In this document: one piece after another, positions 7,591 through 15,892 of the stretch | How positions within the stretch are numbered: the first letter of the stretch is position 1 | Layout of the letters: every line of letters starts with the position of its first letter | Assembly: GCF_003345525.1 (NCBI RefSeq) | Contig: NZ_QQNH01000005.1 | Location: 124,001-188,000, forward strand | Direction of reading: 5' to 3' | Length of the DNA stretch: 64,000 nucleotides | DNA from: Pelagibacterium lacus | GTDB lineage: Bacteria; Pseudomonadota; Alphaproteobacteria; Rhizobiales; Devosiaceae | Notes under the pieces: model-generated | Told to the model about the DNA's origin: nothing | Seen by the model: only the letters and a program-made list of their open reading frames with translations | Databases searched by the model: none | Made by a program: the position numbers and the translations under genes

Positions 7591-9147
7591 ATGTTTGAAA
7601 GCCTGTCAGACCGTCTGGGCAAGATCTTCTCCGGCATTACCGGCCGGGGGGCGCTCAGCGAAGCCGATGTGCAAGCCGCGCTGCGCGAAGTCCGCCGCGC
7701 GCTGATCGAGGCCGACGTCTCGCTCGAAGTGGTCCGCGCCTTCACCGAACAGGTTGGTCAGCGCGCCGTGGGCGCCGAGGTGACCCGCTCGGTCAAGCCC
7801 GGCCAGCAGGTGATCAAGATCGTCCATGACGAACTGGTCGCGGTTCTGGGCGAGGAGGCGGTGCCCATCTCGCTCAACGCCCCCGCCCCGGTGCCGATCC
7901 TCATGGTGGGCCTGCAGGGCTCGGGCAAGACCACCACCACCGGCAAGATCGCCAAGCGCCTGAAGGACAAGCAGAACAAGAAGGTCCTGCTCGCCTCCCT
8001 CGACACGCGCCGCCCGGCGGCCATGGAGCAATTGCAGACGCTCGGCGGCCAGATCGGCGTCGACGTGCTCGCCATCGTCCCCGGCCAGTCGGCGGTCGAG
8101 ATCGCCCGGCGCGCCCTTTCGACCGCCAGGACCGGCGGCTATGACGTGGTGATGCTCGATACGGCGGGCCGCACCCATATCGACGAAGAGCTGATGGCGG
8201 AGACCGCCGAGATCAAGCGCGTCTCCAACCCGCACGAAATCCTCCTGGTCGCCGACAGCCTCACCGGCCAGGACGCGGTCAACCTCGCCCGCTCCTTCGA
8301 CAGCCGCGTCGACATCACCGGCATCGTCCTCACCCGGGTCGACGGCGACGGGCGCGGCGGCGCGGCGCTCTCCATGCGGGCCGCCACCGGCAAGCCGATC
8401 AAGCTGATCGGTGTGGGCGAAAAGATGGATGCGCTGGAGGATTTCCACCCCAAGCGCATCGCCGACCGCATCCTGGGCATGGGCGACATCGTCTCGCTGG
8501 TGGAAAAGGCGGCGGCCAACGTCTCGGCCGAAGACGCCGAGAAGATGGCCAAGAAGCTCAAGAAAGGCCAGTTCGACCTCAACGACCTGATGGGCCAGCT
8601 GCAGCAGATGAAGAAGATGGGCGGCATGGCCTCGCTCATGAAGATGATGCCCGGCATGAGCGGCATGGCCAAGAACCTGCCCGCCGACCGCATGGGCGAC
8701 AAGGTCTTCGACCGCCAGGTGGCGATCATCCAGTCGATGACCAAGAAGGAACGCGAAAAGCCCGACCTGCTCAACGCCTCGCGCCGCAAGCGCATCGCCG
8801 CCGGCGCGGGCGTCGAGGTCTCCGAGATCAACAAGCTCATCAAGATGCATCGCCAGATGGCGGACATGATGAAGAAGGTGTCGCGGGGCGGCCCGGGCGG
8901 GCTGGCCAACATGTTCGGCGGCATGGGCAAATCCATGCTGGGCGGCGGCGGCATGCCGGACATGGACCCCAAACAGATCGAGGACATGGCGCGGCAGATG
9001 GGGGGCGACCCCTCCAAGCTGCCCGACGATTTCTCCAAGCTGGTCAAGCAGGGCGGCGGGGGCGGCTTGCCCGGCCTGCCCGGGCTTGGCGGCGGTAAAT
9101 TCCCGGGTCTCCCGGGCCTGCCCGGCCTGCCGGGCAAAAAGAAGTAA
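7591..9147 (+). CDS. ffh: Signal recognition particle protein Ffh
   Basis: A 518-residue SRP54 GTPase. The N domain is followed by a G domain with P-loop GLQGSGKTT at 107-115, DTAGRTH and TRVDGDGRGGAAL. A methionine-rich M domain (MKKMGGMASLMKMMPGMSGM) binds signal peptides and SRP RNA. The C-terminus ends in a Gly-Leu-Pro repeat tail and KKK, an extension beyond the usual core. It heads the ffh-rpsP-rimM-trmD-rplS group and partners FtsY encoded nearby. Confidence 0.96.
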   Translation: MFESLSDRLGKIFSGITGRGALSEADVQAALREVRRALIEADVSLEVVRAFTEQVGQRAVGAEVTRSVKPGQQVIKIVHDELVAVLGEEAVPISLNAPAPVPILMVGLQGSGKTTTTGKIAKRLKDKQNKKVLLASLDTRRPAAMEQLQTLGGQIGVDVLAIVPGQSAVEIARRALSTARTGGYDVVMLDTAGRTHIDEELMAETAEIKRVSNPHEILLVADSLTGQDAVNLARSFDSRVDITGIVLTRVDGDGRGGAALSMRAATGKPIKLIGVGEKMDALEDFHPKRIADRILGMGDIVSLVEKAAANVSAEDAEKMAKKLKKGQFDLNDLMGQLQQMKKMGGMASLMKMMPGMSGMAKNLPADRMGDKVFDRQVAIIQSMTKKEREKPDLLNASRRKRIAAGAGVEVSEINKLIKMHRQMADMMKKVSRGGPGGLANMFGGMGKSMLGGGGMPDMDPKQIEDMARQMGGDPSKLPDDFSKLVKQGGGGGLPGLPGLGGGKFPGLPGLPGLPGKKK

Positions 9148-9183
9148 CCTCCCTTACGACCTCAAAACGGAAAGACCTGACCC

Positions 9184-9585
9184 ATGGCTATCAAAATCCG
9201 CCTTGCCCGCGGTGGCTCCAAGAAGCGCCCCTATTACCACATCGTGGTGGCCGATGCCCGCGCGCCGCGCGACGGCCGCGTCATCGAGCGCATCGGCGCC
9301 TACAACCCGATGCTGGCCAAGGACGACGACAAGCGCCTCGTCCTCGACATCGAGCGCGCCACCCACTGGCTCAAGAACGGCGCCCAGCCGACCGACCGCG
9401 TCGAGCGTTTCCTCGACGGCGCCGGCCTTTTGAAGCGCGAAGCGCGCAACAACCCCGAAAAGGGCAAGCCGGGCGCCAAGGCCCTCGAACGCGCTGAAGA
9501 AAAGCGCGCCGCCGAAGAAGCCGCCAAGCAAGCCGCCGCCGCCCCGGCCGAAGAGGCCCCGGCTGAAGAAGCCCCCGCCGAGTAA
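9184..9585 (+). CDS. rpsP: 30S ribosomal protein S16
   Basis: A 133-residue protein. Residues 1-80 are a typical S16 core ([22 protein letters not shown]). The rest is a low-complexity tail rich in Lys, Ala and Glu that ends in repeated PAEEA units, longer than the roughly 80-90 residues of enterobacterial S16. S16 is a primary 16S-binding protein of the 30S body. It follows ffh by 36 bp and is followed almost at once by rimM, as in most Proteobacteria. Confidence 0.96.
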   Translation: MAIKIRLARGGSKKRPYYHIVVADARAPRDGRVIERIGAYNPMLAKDDDKRLVLDIERATHWLKNGAQPTDRVERFLDGAGLLKREARNNPEKGKPGAKALERAEEKRAAEEAAKQAAAAPAEEAPAEEAPAE

Positions 9586-9587
9586 GG

Positions 9588-10151
9588 GTGGTGACCAGGC
9601 CCAGCCAGCCTGAAACCCGCATCCTCATGGGCCGCATCGGGGCGGCCCATGGGATCAGGGGCGAGGTGCGGATTACCGCCTATACCGAGGACCCCCTGGC
9701 CATTGCCGGCTACAATCCGCTGGAAACCGACCGCAACGGACTCACGGTTTCCATCGCCAGGGCCCGGCTGGCCAAGACCGTGGTGATCGCCACGCTCAAG
9801 GGCGTGACCGACCGCGACGCGGCCGAAAAGCTCAACGGCGTCTCGCTCTATGTCGCCCGCGAGCGGCTGGACGCCCCCGAGGAAGACGAATTCTACCATG
9901 CCGACCTGATCGGCCTCGAAGTGCGCCTCGTCGATGGCTCAGTGCTGGGGACGATCGCGGCGGTCGACAATTTCGGCGCCGACGACCTTCTCGACGTCAA
10001 GCTGGCCGACACCGGCCGCTCGGTCTATCTGCCCTTTACCAGCGCGGTGGTGCCCGAACTCCATATCGCCGCCGGCCATGTGATCGTTCTGCCGCCCCCG
10101 GGCTGGCTGGACGAGACGCCGCGCGACCCCGAAGATATCGACCCGCAATGA
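9588..10151 (+). CDS. rimM: Ribosome maturation factor RimM
   Basis: A 187-residue 16S processing factor that assists assembly of the 30S head and binds S19. The N-terminal RimM domain starts with [18 protein letters not shown], and a PRC-barrel domain follows with [14 protein letters not shown]. The start is uncertain: GTG at 9588 or 9591, or ATG 9627, which would trim 13 residues. The stop overlaps the trmD ATG (ATGA). Confidence 0.92.
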   Translation: MVTRPSQPETRILMGRIGAAHGIRGEVRITAYTEDPLAIAGYNPLETDRNGLTVSIARARLAKTVVIATLKGVTDRDAAEKLNGVSLYVARERLDAPEEDEFYHADLIGLEVRLVDGSVLGTIAAVDNFGADDLLDVKLADTGRSVYLPFTSAVVPELHIAAGHVIVLPPPGWLDETPRDPEDIDPQ

Positions 10152-10846
10152 GCTTTCACGCCGCGATCATCACGCTGTTTCCCGACCTCTTTCCCGGCCC
10201 GCTCGGCGCCTCGGTGATCGGGCGCGGCATGGAGAGCGGCGCCTGGGGACTCGAAACCCATTTTCTGCGCGATTACGCCAAGGACAAGCACCGCACCGTG
10301 GACGACACGCCCTCGGGCGGCGGGGCAGGCATGGTGCTGCGGGCCGACATTCTCGCCGCCGCCCTCGACCATGTGGCGCCGCCGGCCGATCCGCGCCCCA
10401 AAATCCTCATGAGCCCGCGCGGCACCCCGCTGACCCAGGCGCGGGTGCGCGAACTGGCGGCCGGGCCCGGCGCGGTGATCGTCTGCGGCCGGTTCGAGGG
10501 CGTCGACCAGCGGGTGATCGACGCGCGCGGGCTGGAGGAAATCTCCATCGGCGATTATGTGCTGGCCGGCGGCGAGGTGGCGGCCATGGTATTGCTCGAA
10601 GCGGTGGTGCGGCTTTTGCCCGGCGTGCTGGGAGCGGCCGAAAGCCACGCCGACGAGAGCTTCGAAAACGGCCTGCTCGAATATCCCCACTATACCCGGC
10701 CGCAGGTTTTCGAAGGGCGGGACATCCCGCAGATTCTGACCTCGGGCGATCACGGCCGCATCGAGACATGGCGGCGCGAGCAGTCCGAGGCCCTGACCCG
10801 GGCCCGGCGGCCCGATCTCTGGGCGCGGGCAAGGCAAAAGCCCTAG
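10148..10846 (+). CDS. trmD: tRNA (guanine37-N1)-methyltransferase TrmD
   Basis: A 232-residue SPOUT-class enzyme that makes m1G37 in tRNAs read by CNN codons, preventing +1 frameshifts. Family motifs include [13 protein letters not shown] at the start, [10 protein letters not shown], and the knot region with [14 protein letters not shown] followed by [13 protein letters not shown]. It overlaps rimM by 4 bp and precedes rplS, the classical order. Confidence 0.96.
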   Translation: MSFHAAIITLFPDLFPGPLGASVIGRGMESGAWGLETHFLRDYAKDKHRTVDDTPSGGGAGMVLRADILAAALDHVAPPADPRPKILMSPRGTPLTQARVRELAAGPGAVIVCGRFEGVDQRVIDARGLEEISIGDYVLAGGEVAAMVLLEAVVRLLPGVLGAAESHADESFENGLLEYPHYTRPQVFEGRDIPQILTSGDHGRIETWRREQSEALTRARRPDLWARARQKP

Positions 10847-10963
10847 ACTCCCGGGGTCCGGGCGTGTATATGGCCGCTCGACCTCTCGGGAAATTCCCGG
10901 GCCGTCCAAACAAGACCGGGCCTCAAAGAGGCTCCAGCGAAAAGATAGAACGGATTAATCGAA
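10847..10963 (+). promoter_or_regulatory. Leader region of rplS
   Basis: A 117-bp spacer between trmD and rplS. It contains a palindromic stretch around CTCGGGAAATTCCCGGG (about 10883-10900) and a small hairpin GGGCCTC-AAA-GAGGCTCC at about 10918-10935, 30 bp before the rplS start. It may separately tune L19 synthesis within the operon. No known leader family was recognised. Confidence 0.3.
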
Positions 10964-11524
10964 ATGAACATCATCCAGCAGCTCGAGAAAGAGCAGCTCG
11001 AAGCGCTCGTTGCAAAACGCGCCATCCCCGAATTCACCCATGGCGACACCGTCAAGGTGTGGGTCAAGATCCGCGAAGGCGAAAAAGAACGCGTCCAAGC
11101 CTATGAAGGCGTGGTGATCGCGCGTTCAGGCGACGGGATAATGGAAAGCTTCACCGTGCGCAAGATCTCCTATGGCGAAGGCGTGGAGCGCGTGTTCCCG
11201 GTCCATTCGCCGATGATCGACCGCATCGAGGTCCTGAAGCGCGGCAAGGTGCGGCGCGCCAAGCTCTATTACCTGCGCGACCGTCGCGGCAAGTCGGCCC
11301 GTATCTTCGAATCGACCAGCGCCCGCACCAAGCGGATCGAGGCCGATGAGCGCCAGGCCGCTGCCGACGCCCGCGCCGCCCGCGAGGCCGAAAAGATCGC
11401 CGCCGCCGAGGCCCTGGCCGCCGAAGTGGCCGCCCAGGAAGCCGCTGCCGCCGCGGAAGCCGCCGCTGCTGCGGAAGCGGCCGCCGCCGCCGAAGCTCCG
11501 GCTGAGGACAACAAGGGCGAGTAA
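10964..11524 (+). CDS. rplS: 50S ribosomal protein L19
   Basis: A 186-residue protein. Residues 1-120 are a canonical L19 core ([50 protein letters not shown]). About 60 residues of Ala/Glu-rich helix-forming tail follow. L19 sits at the 30S-50S interface. The same kind of acidic Ala/Glu tail occurs on S16 in this operon. A strong terminator follows, so rplS ends the unit. Confidence 0.96.
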   Translation: MNIIQQLEKEQLEALVAKRAIPEFTHGDTVKVWVKIREGEKERVQAYEGVVIARSGDGIMESFTVRKISYGEGVERVFPVHSPMIDRIEVLKRGKVRRAKLYYLRDRRGKSARIFESTSARTKRIEADERQAAADARAAREAEKIAAAEALAAEVAAQEAAAAAEAAAAAEAAAAAEAPAEDNKGE

Positions 11525-11550
11525 GCCTCTCCCCTTTTTGACAAGACTTG

Positions 11551-11580
11551 AAAACCCGGCCCCATACGGCCGGGTTTTTT
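11551..11580 (+). terminator. Intrinsic terminator of the ffh-rplS operon
   Basis: AAAACCCGGCC, a 6-base loop CCATAC, then GGCCGGGTTTTTT. This is a perfect G+C stem with a six-T tract, 27 bp after the rplS stop. Confidence 0.92.
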
Positions 11581-11627
11581 GTATCATGGGTTCGAAACCG
11601 GGCGGGCCGCGAGGGCATTGAGGCAGT

Positions 11628-13085
11628 ATGAGCGAGGAGAAACAGAGAGGAGAGTTTCGCGGCGCCACTGTGCATGAGCGCCTTGGCGCGGGGTTTTTCG
11701 ATCCCGTCGCGCCGGCCGATTTCCCCAAGACCATCCTGCGCTTCCGCAACCAGCGCTGGGCCGAACGCATGGGGCTGGGGCAGCTGTCGGACGCCGAGTG
11801 GGTCGCCCATTTCGGCCGCTTCGCGCCGCTGCCCGACAGCCTCGTCCGCCCGCTGGCCCTGCGCTATCACGGGCACCAGTTCCGCGCCTACAATCCCGAT
11901 CTCGGTGACGGGCGCGGGTTCCTGTACGCCCAGGCCCATGACCCGGTCGACGGGCGGCTGCGCGATCTCGCCACCAAGGGATCGGGCACCACGCCCTGGT
12001 CGCGCGGCGGCGACGGGCGGCTGACGCTGAAGGGCGGGCTGCGCGAGGTGCTGGCCACCCAGATGCTCGAAGCGCTCGGGGTCGAGACCTCGAAGAGCTT
12101 TTCGCTGATCGAGACCGGGGAAGCGCTCTATCGCGGCGACGAGCCCTCCCCCACCCGCTCGGCGGTGCTGGTGCGCCTGTCCCATTCCCATATCCGCATC
12201 GGCACCTTCCAGCGCCTCGACCATATGGGGGACCGCACCGGGCTTCAGCGCCTGCTCGATCATTGCATCGCCCATTATTATCCCGAGCTGGACAGCTTGC
12301 CCGAGGACCGGCGCGGGCCCGAATTCCTCGGCGCGGTGGCCACAAGCGTGGCCCGGGTCGGCGCGCAATGGATCGCGGCGGGGTTCGTGCATGGGGTGCT
12401 CAACAGCGACAACATCAATATCACCGGTGAAAGTTTCGATTACGGCCCGTGGCGCTTCCTGCCCGCCTATGATCCCGGCTTCACCGCCGCCTATTTCGAT
12501 CAGGGCGGGCTCTATGCCTTCGGCCGCCAGCCCGACGCCCTGGCCTGGAACCTCACCCGGCTGGCCGAGTGCCTCGTGCCGCTCTCGAGCGTCGAGGCGC
12601 TCGAACCCGAGCTCAACCGCTTCTGGCCCGCCTTCCAGCGCGCCCTCGCCCTCGCGGTCATCGCGCGGCTGGGGCTCGAACCGGTCTCGCCGCAGGAAGA
12701 TGCCGATCTCACCAGCGCCTTCTTCGCCTTCATGAGCGCCGGACGCCCGGACTATGAGCGGGTCTATTTCGACTGGCGCGGCGGGCTGCTCTCGCGCCGG
12801 CGCGCCGAAAGGAGCCCCCAGGCCGAGGCATATCGCTCGGAGCCCTTTAGTGCCTTCGAGCGGCTGCTGGCCGGGTTCCCGCCCGCCGCGATGGTCAATC
12901 TCGACCATCCCTATTTCGCCCGCCCAGCCCCGCGCACCATGCTGGTCGAGGATGTGGAAACCATCTGGACCCCGATCGCCGGCGCGGACGACTGGTCGGT
13001 TTTCACGGCGGCGCTGGACGAGATCGCGGAACTGGGCGCCGCCTATGGCCAAGGGATTTTCGCCGGGAGTTTCACCGCGAATTGA
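11628..13085 (+). CDS. selO: Protein adenylyltransferase SelO (YdiU family)
   Basis: A 485-residue pseudokinase-fold AMPylase. SelO enzymes transfer AMP from ATP to Ser/Thr/Tyr of redox-related proteins. Family blocks are present: ALRYHGHQFRAYNPDLGDGRGF, DLATKGSGTTPWSRGGDGRLTLKGGLREVL, GVLNSDNINITGESFDYGP and YDPGFTAAYFDQGGLYAF. The length is close to that of bacterial SelO. Its 3' end overlaps an upstream in-frame extension of the DUF1223 gene, but the likely start of that gene lies downstream. Co-transcription with the DUF1223 gene is likely. Confidence 0.93.
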   Translation: MSEEKQRGEFRGATVHERLGAGFFDPVAPADFPKTILRFRNQRWAERMGLGQLSDAEWVAHFGRFAPLPDSLVRPLALRYHGHQFRAYNPDLGDGRGFLYAQAHDPVDGRLRDLATKGSGTTPWSRGGDGRLTLKGGLREVLATQMLEALGVETSKSFSLIETGEALYRGDEPSPTRSAVLVRLSHSHIRIGTFQRLDHMGDRTGLQRLLDHCIAHYYPELDSLPEDRRGPEFLGAVATSVARVGAQWIAAGFVHGVLNSDNINITGESFDYGPWRFLPAYDPGFTAAYFDQGGLYAFGRQPDALAWNLTRLAECLVPLSSVEALEPELNRFWPAFQRALALAVIARLGLEPVSPQEDADLTSAFFAFMSAGRPDYERVYFDWRGGLLSRRRAERSPQAEAYRSEPFSAFERLLAGFPPAAMVNLDHPYFARPAPRTMLVEDVETIWTPIAGADDWSVFTAALDEIAELGAAYGQGIFAGSFTAN

Positions 13086-13123
13086 CTGGTCGCTCCCGGC
13101 CGGAGCGCGTACAACTTCGGCCC

Positions 13124-13867
13124 ATGATCACGGCCCGCTTCCTCCCCTCCCGCATCCTGCTGGCGCTTTCGGCCGCCTTCGCCGCCGCGCCCGCCACCGC
13201 GCTCGACATCAGCCAGGGCGACCTCACCGTCCTCGAGCTGTTCACCAGCCAGGGCTGCTCGAGCTGCCCGGAGGCCGATCGCCTGCTTTCCCGGCTGGGG
13301 GCGCGCGAGGACATCGTCGCGCTGGGCTACCACATCGATTATTGGGACTATATCGGCTGGTCCGACACCTTCGCCCTGCCCGAGAACAGCCAGCTCCAGC
13401 GCGGCTATGCCGAAAGCTGGGGCAAGAACCGCCTCTATACGCCGCAACTGGTGGTCAATGGCCGCCAGGCCGTGGTCGGCTCGGACGCCGGCGAGGCCGA
13501 GGCGGCCATCGCTGCGGCCACCCTGCCGCTCGACATCGCGGTTTCGGCCGATGGCGAGGACGCGGTGACCCTGGTCGCCGAGGGCGATCCCGGGCACAAG
13601 GCCGCCATCGTCTGGGTCATCACCTATCGCGACGCGGCCGAGGTGGTGATCGAGCGGGGCGAGAATTCGGGGCGGGTGCTGTCCTATTCCCATATCGTCA
13701 CCGGCCGCCAGCCCATCGGCATGTGGTCACCCGACGAAGGGGCCCGCATCACCATCCCCCTCGACGAGGTGATGGGCGAGACGGCGGACGGCGCCGCCAT
13801 CGTCATCCAGGAAAAGAACGGCCGCCTGCCCGGCCCCATCCTCGCCGCCACCACCATCCATCGCTGA
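13124..13867 (+). CDS. DUF1223 family exported thioredoxin-like protein
   Basis: A 247-residue protein with a cleavable signal peptide (residues 1-26, ending ATA-LD). The domain starts LTVLELFTSQGCSSCPEADRLL, with a CxxC at GCSSC typical of DUF1223. YHIDYWDYIGWSDTFA and LYTPQLVVNGR are also family signatures. The function is unknown; the fold and CxxC suggest a periplasmic thiol or redox role. ATG 13124 is chosen because it starts the signal peptide. It follows selO by 38 bp. Confidence 0.85.
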   Translation: MITARFLPSRILLALSAAFAAAPATALDISQGDLTVLELFTSQGCSSCPEADRLLSRLGAREDIVALGYHIDYWDYIGWSDTFALPENSQLQRGYAESWGKNRLYTPQLVVNGRQAVVGSDAGEAEAAIAAATLPLDIAVSADGEDAVTLVAEGDPGHKAAIVWVITYRDAAEVVIERGENSGRVLSYSHIVTGRQPIGMWSPDEGARITIPLDEVMGETADGAAIVIQEKNGRLPGPILAATTIHR

Positions 13868-13876
13868 CCATCTGAT

Positions 13877-14078
13877 AAAGTCTGCAACTTTTCCTGATCC
13901 TGCTCACATTGCCCGGTCGCAGGATCGAAGCGGAAAAGTCTGCAACTTTTCCTGATCCTGCTCACATTGCCCGGTCGCAGGATCGAAGCGGAAAAGTCTG
14001 CAACTTTTCCTGATCCTGCTCACATTGCCCGGTCGCAGGATCGAAGCGGAAAAGTCTGCAACTTTTCCTGATCCTGCT
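13877..14078. repeat. 58-bp tandem repeat array, four palindromic units
   Basis: TCTGCAAC recurs at 13881, 13939, 13997 and 14055, a period of exactly 58 bp, and the repeated bases are identical as read. Each full unit is a 43-nt hairpin. The outer arms are GCAGGATC and GATCCTGC, the inner arms GGAAAAGT and ACTTTTCC, and the loop CTGCA. A constant 15-base linker separates units. The first unit lacks its 5' outer arm. This is a local expansion of the dispersed palindromic element, downstream of the DUF1223 gene. Confidence 0.9.
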
Positions 14079-14080
14079 CC

Positions 14081-14249
14081 AAAAGAAAACTCCCCGCGCC
14101 GGAACGGAACGGGGAGCAAGCGACTCTGGAGTATGACCACCTCCAGGGATCAGGTCGTCCCGGAGGCAAGGCCGGGAAGAGGGTGCCGGCCATCCGGATC
14201 CAAGGTTTGGGGGCTCGGTGAATCCGGAGGCCGGCGAACTGGAGGCAAT
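14081..14249 (-). ncRNA. Candidate structured small RNA (possibly 6S-like)
   Basis: Read on the minus strand, about 165 nt end in a terminator: CTCCCCG, a 13-nt loop, CGGGGAG, then TTTTCTTTT near 14081. Upstream, CTTGTG and CTAGGG 16 bp apart form a weak promoter that would start near 14249. The body folds with CCTCCAG pairing CTGGAGG at the ends and a long inner stem, GCCGGCC with GGCCGGC, extended by CCGGAT with ATCCGG. The same CTGGAG can instead pair with a downstream CTCCAG. Size and long-hairpin shape recall 6S RNA, but the bubble is asymmetric and identity is unproven. Confidence 0.45.
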
Positions 14250-14416
14250 GGAAGGACCCTAGCGCCGGTTTGGGGCGCCACAAGGGTGAGATTGTGACGC
14301 AAATCCGGTCAATTGGCGGAAAGTTTGCGCCCGGGCCCGCGACGGGGCACTTGCATGCGGGCGCAAACGGGTCGATCATCACCCATGAATGGACAGGCTC
14401 ACGGAGCGGCCGGGAT

Positions 14417-14797
14417 TTGACTGAGCGGTTCGAGAACAAGACCGGCGCACATGTATATGCCTTCCAGCCCTCACCGGAGCCCTCCTCCAGCCGCCCCCTC
14501 GCCGTCGTCAGTTTCGACCGGCGCGAGCTGGCGCTGATCCTCAACGTCTATGGCCAGAAGGTCGCGGCCGGCGAATGGCGCGACTACGCCCTCGATTTCG
14601 GGCGCGAGCGCGCCATGTTCTCGATCTATCAGCGCACCTCCGAACGCCCGCTTTTCGTGGTCGAAAAGCACCCCAAGCTGGCCCGCAAGCAGGGCCAGTA
14701 CATGGTGGTGGGGGCCGAGGGGCGCATCCTGAAGCGCGGCCACGACCTCGCCGCCGTACTCAAGGTGCTCTCCCCCCATCTGCAGGTGGTGCGATAA
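14417..14797 (+). CDS. DUF2794 family protein
   Basis: A 126-residue soluble protein matching DUF2794, a family of unknown function almost confined to Alphaproteobacteria. Core motifs are VVSFDRRELALILNVYGQ, AAGEWRDYALDF, SERPLFVVEKHPKLARKQG and AEGRILKRGHDLAAVLKVL. TTG 14417 is chosen as start, with GGAG ten bases upstream. Earlier in-frame starts at 14270 or 14294 would run into the control region of the minus-strand RNA. A bidirectional terminator follows. Confidence 0.8.
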   Translation: MTERFENKTGAHVYAFQPSPEPSSSRPLAVVSFDRRELALILNVYGQKVAAGEWRDYALDFGRERAMFSIYQRTSERPLFVVEKHPKLARKQGQYMVVGAEGRILKRGHDLAAVLKVLSPHLQVVR

Positions 14798-14798
14798 A

Positions 14799-14836
14799 AA
14801 AAGGGCCGCGGAACAGATCCACGGCCCTCTTTCTTT
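14799..14836. terminator. Bidirectional terminator between DUF2794 and the Bax-inhibitor-type gene
   Basis: AGGGCCG, a 13-base loop, then CGGCCCT, flanked by an A-run on the left and TCTTTCTTT on the right. It gives a U-tract in both directions and separates two convergent genes. Confidence 0.85.
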
Positions 14837-14869
14837 CGTGCCTCTCCCCGGCAGGCGGGGAAGAATGGC

Positions 14870-15643
14870 TTATTCGCGGTTGCCGAACAGGCGCAGCAGC
14901 ATCAGGAACAGGTTGATGAAGTCCAGATACAGCGTCAGCGCGCCCATGATGGCGAGCTTGCCCAGCCCTTCATGGCCGATGTTTTCGGCATAAGCTTCCT
15001 TGATCTTCTGGGTGTCATAGGCGGTCAGCCCGACAAAGATCACCACGCCGATCGCCGAGATGGCGAAATCGAGCGCCGAGCTGGCCAGGAAGATATTGAC
15101 CACCATGGCGATGATCAGGCCGATAAGGCCCATCATCAGGAAGCCGCCCATCGCCGTCAGATCGCGCTTGGTGGTGTAGCCGTAAAGGCTCATCGAGCCG
15201 AACATGGCGGCGGTGATGAAGAACACCTTGGCGATCGAGGCGCCGGTATAGACCAGGAAGATCGAGGAGAGCGACAGGCCCATCACCGCGGCAAAGCCCC
15301 AGAAGGTGGCCTGCGCCGCCCCGAAGGACAGCTTGTTGATGCCGAAGGACAGCACCAGGACGAAGGCGAGCGGCGACAGCGCCACGACCCACATCAGCGG
15401 CGTGGTGTAGAGCAGGACGCCCCACTGGGTGAGATAGGTGCCATCGGCAAGCTGGGCGGCCGCGGCCGAGGCATCCCCGGTCACCGCCATCTGGCTGGCG
15501 AAAAAGGCGATGAGCCCGGTCAGCGCCAGGCCGATGCCCATATAGTTGTAAACGCGCAGCATGTGGCTGCGCAGACCCTCGTCTATGGCCGCGGCCGTGC
15601 CTACGCGCCCTGTTGCAAGGGTCTGACGGTCGTATTGTGCCAT
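14870..15643 (-). CDS. Bax inhibitor-1/YccA family membrane protein (YbhL-like)
   Basis: A 257-residue protein with seven hydrophobic helices and the BI-1 family blocks: LRSHMLRVYNYMGIGLALTGLIA near the start, FGAAQATFWGFAAVMGLSLSSIFLVYTGASIAKVFFITA in the middle, and GLTAYDTQKIKEAY near the C-terminus with its paired acidic residues. Bacterial homologues act as pH-sensitive Ca2+ leak channels or interact with FtsH. ATG 15643 is chosen. Alternative starts at 15655, 15661 and 15667 are in frame. A candidate leader RNA lies upstream. Confidence 0.9.
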   Translation of the reverse strand: MAQYDRQTLATGRVGTAAAIDEGLRSHMLRVYNYMGIGLALTGLIAFFASQMAVTGDASAAAAQLADGTYLTQWGVLLYTTPLMWVVALSPLAFVLVLSFGINKLSFGAAQATFWGFAAVMGLSLSSIFLVYTGASIAKVFFITAAMFGSMSLYGYTTKRDLTAMGGFLMMGLIGLIIAMVVNIFLASSALDFAISAIGVVIFVGLTAYDTQKIKEAYAENIGHEGLGKLAIMGALTLYLDFINLFLMLLRLFGNRE

Positions 15644-15667
15644 CGTTGGTTCCATCCTCATGATCAA

Positions 15668-15716
15668 AATTGGCGGGCCGGCGATTGCCCGGACATCCCT
15701 GCCCGAACCGCGTCCG
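15668..15716 (-). ncRNA. Candidate ybhL-type leader RNA
   Basis: Just upstream of the BI-1 gene, the minus strand shows CGGGC pairing GCCCG around an internal GGC-AATC-GCC hairpin, ending close to the ribosome binding region. A structured ybhL leader (Rfam ybhL family) is known upstream of this gene in many alphaproteobacteria. The position and G+C hairpins fit, but I matched it from memory of the family, not by a covariance search. Confidence 0.45.
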
Positions 15717-15892
15717 CCGGTTCATGACACAATATGGAGACCGGGCCTTGAAATTACAAGCAAAAGCGAAGCCGCCCGGCCGCCTGCCGCCCGCTGTCGC
15801 GGGAAATTGATACGAGACGCGTAGCCCTGTGCTAGGCTCCGATTCGTTTCGGGGCCATCCATCCCCGTCAAGGGAACACGCGAGGTGCCATC

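Noticed and set aside
13877-14078. Possible CRISPR array
   Set aside because: The 15-base linkers between repeats are identical, not unique spacers, and no cas gene is nearby. It is a plain tandem repeat.
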